From: Rhodovulum robiginosum
GTDB taxonomy: Bacteria; Pseudomonadota; Alphaproteobacteria; Rhodobacterales; Rhodobacteraceae
Direction: 5' to 3'
Assembly (NCBI RefSeq): GCF_003944755.1
Contig: NZ_RWGU01000050.1
Span: 248,001-312,000 of the forward strand
Length of the DNA stretch: 64,000 nt
This document shows, one piece after another, positions 59,886-64,000 of this stretch. The notes under the pieces were generated by a model. It had not been told where the DNA came from. It saw nothing but the letters and a program-made list of their open reading frames with translations, and searched no databases. How positions within the stretch are numbered: position 1 is the stretch's first letter; each line of letters begins with the position of its first letter. Made by a program: the position numbers and the translations under genes.

Positions 59886-61993
59886 CGTTCGATACCATCG
59901 TGGTGGTGGACTGGTCGGCCGCTGACGACCGAGGTCCGACACCGAAGAAGGACGCGATCTGGGCCGCAGTCCAGCGCAACGGTGCGGCCGCGCCACCGGT
60001 TTACCTCCGCAGCCGCACGGCGGCGGAGGACTGGCTGGCTGGGCTCTGCGAGGCCGAACTTGCTGCGGGCCGGCGCCTTCTCCTGGGGTTCGACTTCCCG
60101 TTCGGATACCCGGCGGGGTTTGCGGAAAGCGTCGTCAAGGCGACCGATCCCCTGGCCCTTTGGGACTGGTTTGCAGCGGCCCTGCCGCTGGAAGCCAAGG
60201 CCGCTGAGCGCTTTCATCTGGCGGCCCGCCTGAACGCCTTGTTTCCCGGCGTCGGGCCGTTCTGGTTCAATGGCCTGCAGGACGATATCCCCCACTTGCC
60301 GCGAACGGATATCAGGGAGGGGCATGGCATGGCGGAACGGCGGCTGTGCGAAGAGAGCGCTGCCGGGGCCTTTCCCCTCTGGCAGATGGGCGGCGCGGGG
60401 GCGGTCGGCGGGCAGGCGATGACCGGCATGGCGGCGCTGGCGCGGCTTCGGGCGCGATTTCAAGGTCAGGTCGCCGTCTGGCCATTCGAACCGCTCGACG
60501 CGCCGATCGCGCTGGTCGAGGTCTGGCCGTCGCTCTTCGCAAGCGACATCGCTGCGGCGCAAGGGCCCGACGAGATCAAGGATGCCGCGCAGGTCCGTGT
60601 CCTCGCCGCCCATATCGCGACCGCCCAACGCGACGGGCATCTGGATTGTGCCTTGTCCGACGTGCCCGTCGAGGCGAAGACCGAGGAGGGCTGGATTCTG
60701 GGCTTGGGCCAGCCCGACTTCGGTCTTTCCAGCCTCACGCCCCCCCGCCTGAAAGACGACTGCTTCGCCATGCCCCAAGGCGTGGACTGGGTGCCCGTCG
60801 ATGCCGCGCTGAAGCGCTTGCGCGGCGCGCTGCATCCGATCACCGGGACCGAACGGATTGCCACCGCCAATGCCGCGGGCCGGGTTCTGGCCGCCGCCGC
60901 CGTCGCGCAGCGCGCAAACCCGCCCGCGGCGAATTCCGCTGTCGATGGCTATGGCTTTGCCCACGGGTCAACAGGGGCGGGACCGCAACGCATGCCATTG
61001 GTGCAGGGGCGCGCGGCGGCAGGGCAGCCCTTCATGGGCACTGTCCCCTCCGGCGCCGCCATCCGCATCCTGACCGGGGCAATCTTGCCAAAAGGGGTCG
61101 ATGCCGTCGTTCTGGAGGAAGATACCGCGACCGATGGGATCGAGGTCGCCTTTGACGGCCCGATCCGCGCCGGGGCCAACACGCGCCGGGCGGGAGAGGA
61201 CGTGGCGAAGGGCGATCCTGCCATTGCGTGCGGTCACGTCCTGCGCCCGCCCGACCTTGCATTGCTGACGGCGCTGGGGGTGGCAGAGGTCGAGGTGCAT
61301 CGCCGCCTGCGTGTGGGTGTCCTTTCGACCGGGGATGAACTCGTCAGCGGCGGCGCATCCCCCACCGGGCCGCACCAGATCTACGACGCCAACCGTCCGA
61401 TGCTTCTGTCGCTTGCCGAACGCTGGGGCTACCGGCCGGTCGATCTTGGCCACGCCCCGGACGACCCGGTGGAGATTGCGGCGCGGCTGGACAAGGGTGC
61501 GCACGAGGCCGATGTCGTCCTGACCTCGGGCGGCGCCTCGGCGGGTGACGAGGACCATGTGTCCCGCGTCCTGCGCGAACAGGGCAGCTTGTCGAGTTGG
61601 CGTATCGCGTTGAAACCCGGGCGGCCGCTGGCGCTGGCGCTGTGGCGGGGCATCCCCGTCCTTGGCCTGCCCGGCAACCCGGTCGCCGCGCTGGTCTGCG
61701 CGCTTGTGTTCGGGCGGCCGGCGATGTCGATGCTGGCGGGCTCTGGCTGGGCCGAAGTGCAGGGTTTCACGGTTCCCGCCGCCTTCTCCAAGTCGAAAAA
61801 GCCGGGCCGGCGGGAATATCTGCGCGCCCGGATCGACGCCGAGGGACGCGCAGATGTCTTTCGCTCGGAAGGGTCGGGCCGGATCAGCGGCTTGTCCTGG
61901 GCAACGGGGCTGGTCGAACTGCCCGATGCCGCCGCCGAAATCGCGCCCGGAACACCGGTGCGCTTTCTTCCCTACGCCAGCTTCGGCTTGTGA
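59882..61993 (+). CDS. moeA: MoeA molybdenum insertase with an extra N-terminal domain
   Basis: 703 residues; standard MoeA has about 400. Residues about 295-703 are a full MoeA: NSAVDGYGFAHG, PFMGTVPSGAAIRILTGAILPKGVDAVV, STGDEL, TSGGASAGDEDHV and GLPGNPVAALV. It inserts Mo or W into molybdopterin-AMP. Residues 1-280 are an added domain with VVVDWSAADDRG, GFDFPFGYPAG and WPSLFASDI; it has RNase-H-like or DUF429-type character, possibly nuclease-related, of unknown role. The start is GTG 59882. A real fusion is likely, as no stop or frameshift separates the parts. Last gene of the fdhD operon. Confidence 0.85.
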   Translation: MTFDTIVVVDWSAADDRGPTPKKDAIWAAVQRNGAAAPPVYLRSRTAAEDWLAGLCEAELAAGRRLLLGFDFPFGYPAGFAESVVKATDPLALWDWFAAALPLEAKAAERFHLAARLNALFPGVGPFWFNGLQDDIPHLPRTDIREGHGMAERRLCEESAAGAFPLWQMGGAGAVGGQAMTGMAALARLRARFQGQVAVWPFEPLDAPIALVEVWPSLFASDIAAAQGPDEIKDAAQVRVLAAHIATAQRDGHLDCALSDVPVEAKTEEGWILGLGQPDFGLSSLTPPRLKDDCFAMPQGVDWVPVDAALKRLRGALHPITGTERIATANAAGRVLAAAAVAQRANPPAANSAVDGYGFAHGSTGAGPQRMPLVQGRAAAGQPFMGTVPSGAAIRILTGAILPKGVDAVVLEEDTATDGIEVAFDGPIRAGANTRRAGEDVAKGDPAIACGHVLRPPDLALLTALGVAEVEVHRRLRVGVLSTGDELVSGGASPTGPHQIYDANRPMLLSLAERWGYRPVDLGHAPDDPVEIAARLDKGAHEADVVLTSGGASAGDEDHVSRVLREQGSLSSWRIALKPGRPLALALWRGIPVLGLPGNPVAALVCALVFGRPAMSMLAGSGWAEVQGFTVPAAFSKSKKPGRREYLRARIDAEGRADVFRSEGSGRISGLSWATGLVELPDAAAEIAPGTPVRFLPYASFGL

Positions 61994-62441
61994 TCCCGCC
62001 GGTCAGCCCGCGAACGCCAGACGATACCCGGAGGCGAGCGCCTCGCCTGACGTGGCCCGGTCGTGCGCCCGAACGATGCGGCCGTGCCGGGCCCGCACGG
62101 CCGGCGCGGGCCGCGATGATCGTCTGGCCGGGAAAGCCTCTGCCGAGGTTGCGGAATGCGCTTTTTAAAATAACATCTTATCAATGGGTTGCGTGGCTTG
62201 TATTTGTTTCGGGACGTTGTCTCTAAATTCGGCGGTTCCCGGACATATCCGGTACGGAGCGCCGAGGCCCGCGCAAATCGGCCTTGCCCTTGAGGCCGGT
62301 AAAATCCGGGTCTTGCGGGCACCGTCCATATGGCCGACGTCCCGCGCCTCTTGGCCGCATTTCATGAATGCACCGGTCAAAATCCTGTTAGAAACGTTTA
62401 GGTAAGAAGTTGCGTTTCCCAGCCCGGATGATGGCGCCGCC
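61994..62441. other. Intergenic region with an AT-rich core
   Basis: 448 bases between the FDH block and the HMG-CoA reductase gene. The part 62160-62230 is AT-rich, unlike both flanks, and includes a CCGGA-CATA-TCCGG palindrome (62239-62252). A 73-residue frame here has no ribosome site or family and is not called. The region probably holds the promoter of the HMG-CoA reductase gene. Confidence 0.45.
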
Positions 62442-63692
62442 ATGATACCGCCCGCGATCAAAGCCGCCCTCGACAAGGCGCGCGCCGCCGCGGCAGCGCC
62501 AGCCGCCGCGCCCGAAGGGCCGCGTCCGCCGGTCTTTCGCACGGTGCGCAAGCCCGATGCATCCACGGTTGCCGCCTATTGGGCGCGGCTCTCCCCGGAC
62601 GGGGCCGCGGACAACCCGCTGCGCGATCCCGTAGGGCTGAGCGACCCCGGCCTTTACGCGCGCAATATCGAAAACCTGATCGGCACCGTCGAAATGCCCG
62701 TCGGCATCGCCGGGCCGCTGCGGCTGAACGGGCTGCATGCGCGCGGCGATTTCGCGGTGCCGCTGGCGACGACCGAGGCCGCGCTCGTGGCCTCTTACTC
62801 CCGCGGGGCGCAGGCGATCAGCGCGGCCGGCGGCGCCGAGGCGGCGGTGCTGTCCGAGGGTGTGCTGCGCAGCCCCGCCTTCGTCTTCGGCACGATTTTC
62901 GACGCGGGCCATTTCGTCGACTGGGTCGCGGCCAACGATGCCGCCCTGCAAAGCGCCGCCGAGGCCACCACGCGCCACGGGCGGCTTGTCTCGCTGGAGC
63001 CGGTGATCGACGCCAACGTGGTGTTCTTGCGCTGCCGCTACCTGACGGGCGACGCGGCGGGGCAGAACATGGTGACCATCGCCACCGACGCGCTTTGCCG
63101 CCATATCGCGGGCGCCAGCCCGGTGCCGGTCCAGCGCTGGTATGTCGAGGGCAACCATTCCGGCGACAAGAAGGCCTCGTTCCTCGGCGCGGTCACGGGG
63201 CGCGGGCGCAAGGTGACGGCCGCCGTCACCCTGCCCGAGACGGTGATCCGCCGGGTGCTGCGTAGCTCGTCCACCGCGATGGCCGATTACGCCCGCGTCG
63301 CGGGGCTTGGCGCGGCGCTCTCGGGTCAGGTGGGGATACAGGCCCATTTCGCCAACGCGCTGGCCGCGCTTTACATCGCCACCGGGCAGGACGCCGCCTG
63401 CGTCGCCGAAAGCGCCGTGGGCATGACCCGGATCGAGCCTTGCGCGGGCGGCCTGTTCTGTTCCGTGACCCTGCCCAACGTGCTGGTGGGCACCGTGGGC
63501 GGCGGCACCGCGCTGCCCGCGCAATCGGCCGCGCTCGACATTCTCGGGCTCAGGGGCGAGGGCCACGCCCCCGCGCTGGCCGAACTCGCGGCGGGCCTGT
63601 GCCTGGCCGGCGAGATTTCCATCGTCGCGGCGATCGCCGAGGGCCATTTCGCCCGCGCCCACGAAAGCCTGGCAAGGGGGCCGCGGCCGTGA
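62442..63692 (+). CDS. Class-I-like HMG-CoA reductase
   Basis: 416 residues. Family signatures: ENLIGTVEMPVGIAGPL (CoA side), LATTEAALVASYSRGA (catalytic Glu), GDKKASF (catalytic Lys), GDAAGQNMVTIAT, NALAALYIATGQDAACVAES and TVGGGTALPAQ; a late His in AHESLA could be the general acid. It reduces HMG-CoA to mevalonate. The N-terminal about 25 residues are Ala-rich with no membrane anchor. The ATG at 62442 is the only suitable start. It overlaps a UbiA-family gene. The mevalonate pathway is uncommon in this lineage, so the product may serve a special isoprenoid. Confidence 0.88.
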   Translation: MIPPAIKAALDKARAAAAAPAAAPEGPRPPVFRTVRKPDASTVAAYWARLSPDGAADNPLRDPVGLSDPGLYARNIENLIGTVEMPVGIAGPLRLNGLHARGDFAVPLATTEAALVASYSRGAQAISAAGGAEAAVLSEGVLRSPAFVFGTIFDAGHFVDWVAANDAALQSAAEATTRHGRLVSLEPVIDANVVFLRCRYLTGDAAGQNMVTIATDALCRHIAGASPVPVQRWYVEGNHSGDKKASFLGAVTGRGRKVTAAVTLPETVIRRVLRSSSTAMADYARVAGLGAALSGQVGIQAHFANALAALYIATGQDAACVAESAVGMTRIEPCAGGLFCSVTLPNVLVGTVGGGTALPAQSAALDILGLRGEGHAPALAELAAGLCLAGEISIVAAIAEGHFARAHESLARGPRP

Positions 63693-64000
63693 GCCTGGCC
63701 CGCCGCCTCTGGACCTACCAGGCCGAGCGGTTTCCCCTGGTTCGCACCGCGCTTTTGGTGGCGGTGTTCTCGGCGGCCAGCCTCAGCGTTTCGGCCCACC
63801 TGGCGGGCCGGGCCCTGCCCGGGCCGGGCGCCTATGCTGCGGGTTTTTTCTGTGCGCTGGTGCTGTTTTTCCAGATGCGCGCCGCCGACGAGGTCAAGGA
63901 CCACGACGACGATTGCCGCTTCCGCCCCGAACGCCCGATCCCCCGCGGGCTGGTCAGCCTGCGCCTGATCGTCGGCATTGCGCTGGGGCTGGCACCGCTG
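63689..64000 (+). CDS. UbiA-family prenyltransferase, 5' part only
   Basis: The first 104 residues before the window end. Membrane helices are at about 20-38, 45-65 and 90-104. Between the second and third lies DEVKDHDDDCRFRPERPIPRG, the Asp-rich diphosphate/magnesium motif of UbiA enzymes. The start is GTG 63689, overlapping the HMG-CoA reductase stop by 4 bases, so both are translated from one mRNA. It is likely to join a prenyl chain to an acceptor using products of the preceding gene. Confidence 0.8.
   Translation, partial: MSLARRLWTYQAERFPLVRTALLVAVFSAASLSVSAHLAGRALPGPGAYAAGFFCALVLFFQMRAADEVKDHDDDCRFRPERPIPRGLVSLRLIVGIALGLAPL

Noticed and set aside
57534-59996. 820-codon minus-strand frame over fdhD, mobA and mobB
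   Set aside because: Shadow of three overlapping, recognisable genes.
62184-62405. 73-codon open frame in the AT-rich gap before the HMG-CoA reductase gene
   Set aside because: No ribosome site, no conserved feature; more likely non-coding control region.

Overview
The window looks like chromosomal DNA of a high-GC alphaproteobacterium, most likely Rhodobacterales (Roseobacter/Rhodobacteraceae type). The evidence is about two-thirds GC, dense operons with ATGA/GTGA overlaps, ThyX in the thymidylate synthase role, a bufferin operon, PutA with a divergent Lrp-type PutR, and a formate dehydrogenase region carrying DUF6505/DUF6494/DUF3305/DUF3306 genes. No phage, insertion sequence, integrase or CRISPR array was seen. 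This lineage call is inference, because there is no rRNA in the window.

Layout. 1-3 kb: the 5' part of a glyoxalase I gene, then a TbpB-like surface lipoprotein followed by its probable Slam-type outer-membrane exporter. 3-7 kb: thyX, an AT-rich P-loop ATPase gene that looks acquired, and small DUF1810, DUF2177 and secreted proteins. 7-11 kb: a three-gene set for glycan or polysaccharide transfer and methylation. 11-12.3 kb: cold-shock protein, ArsC-like protein and a membrane protein. 12.3-14.8 kb: a bufferin-type RiPP operon (bufA, bufB, bufC, DoxX). 15-25 kb: GT61 glycosyltransferase, thrS, a DUF411 copper protein behind a MerR-type 19-bp-spacer promoter, a CsoR/RcnR-family repressor with a His-tailed MFS exporter, another MFS protein, and valS with an AT-richer internal insert. 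25-38.5 kb: an orphan form-II CoxL-like molybdenum hydroxylase large subunit, a DUF2235 hydrolase, a thioesterase, metF/metR, an inositol monophosphatase, a Flp-like pilin with a Gly/Ser tail, rhomboid protease, putA/putR, a TPR protein and tRNA-Leu(UAA).

38.7-62 kb is one functional block built around a periplasmic formate dehydrogenase. It holds tungstate uptake (tupBCA), a MOT1-type molybdate transporter, a HTH plus periplasmic-binding-fold regulator, and a minus-strand operon (DUF6494, Mrp ATPase, a degenerate biotin/lipoate-ligase-like protein, DUF6505). It continues with a TupA-like/cytochrome c fusion, a multi-ferredoxin protein, DUF3305, DUF3306, a TorD chaperone, a Tat peptide protein, fdhABC, a WD40/cytochrome c fusion, a 41-residue membrane peptide, DUF2478, fdhD, mobA, mobB, and a MoeA with an extra N-terminal domain. 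Metal uptake, cofactor synthesis, enzyme maturation and electron transfer therefore sit together. The fusions and small proteins are the least understood parts.

62.4-64 kb: a class-I-like HMG-CoA reductase gene overlapping the start of a UbiA-family prenyltransferase gene that runs off the window.

The two strongest leads for undescribed biology are (i) the accessory proteins of the formate dehydrogenase block, especially the TupA-like/cytochrome c fusion, the WD40/cytochrome c protein and the ligase-like protein lacking its catalytic lysine, and (ii) the lone AT-rich ATPase gene two bases behind thyX.
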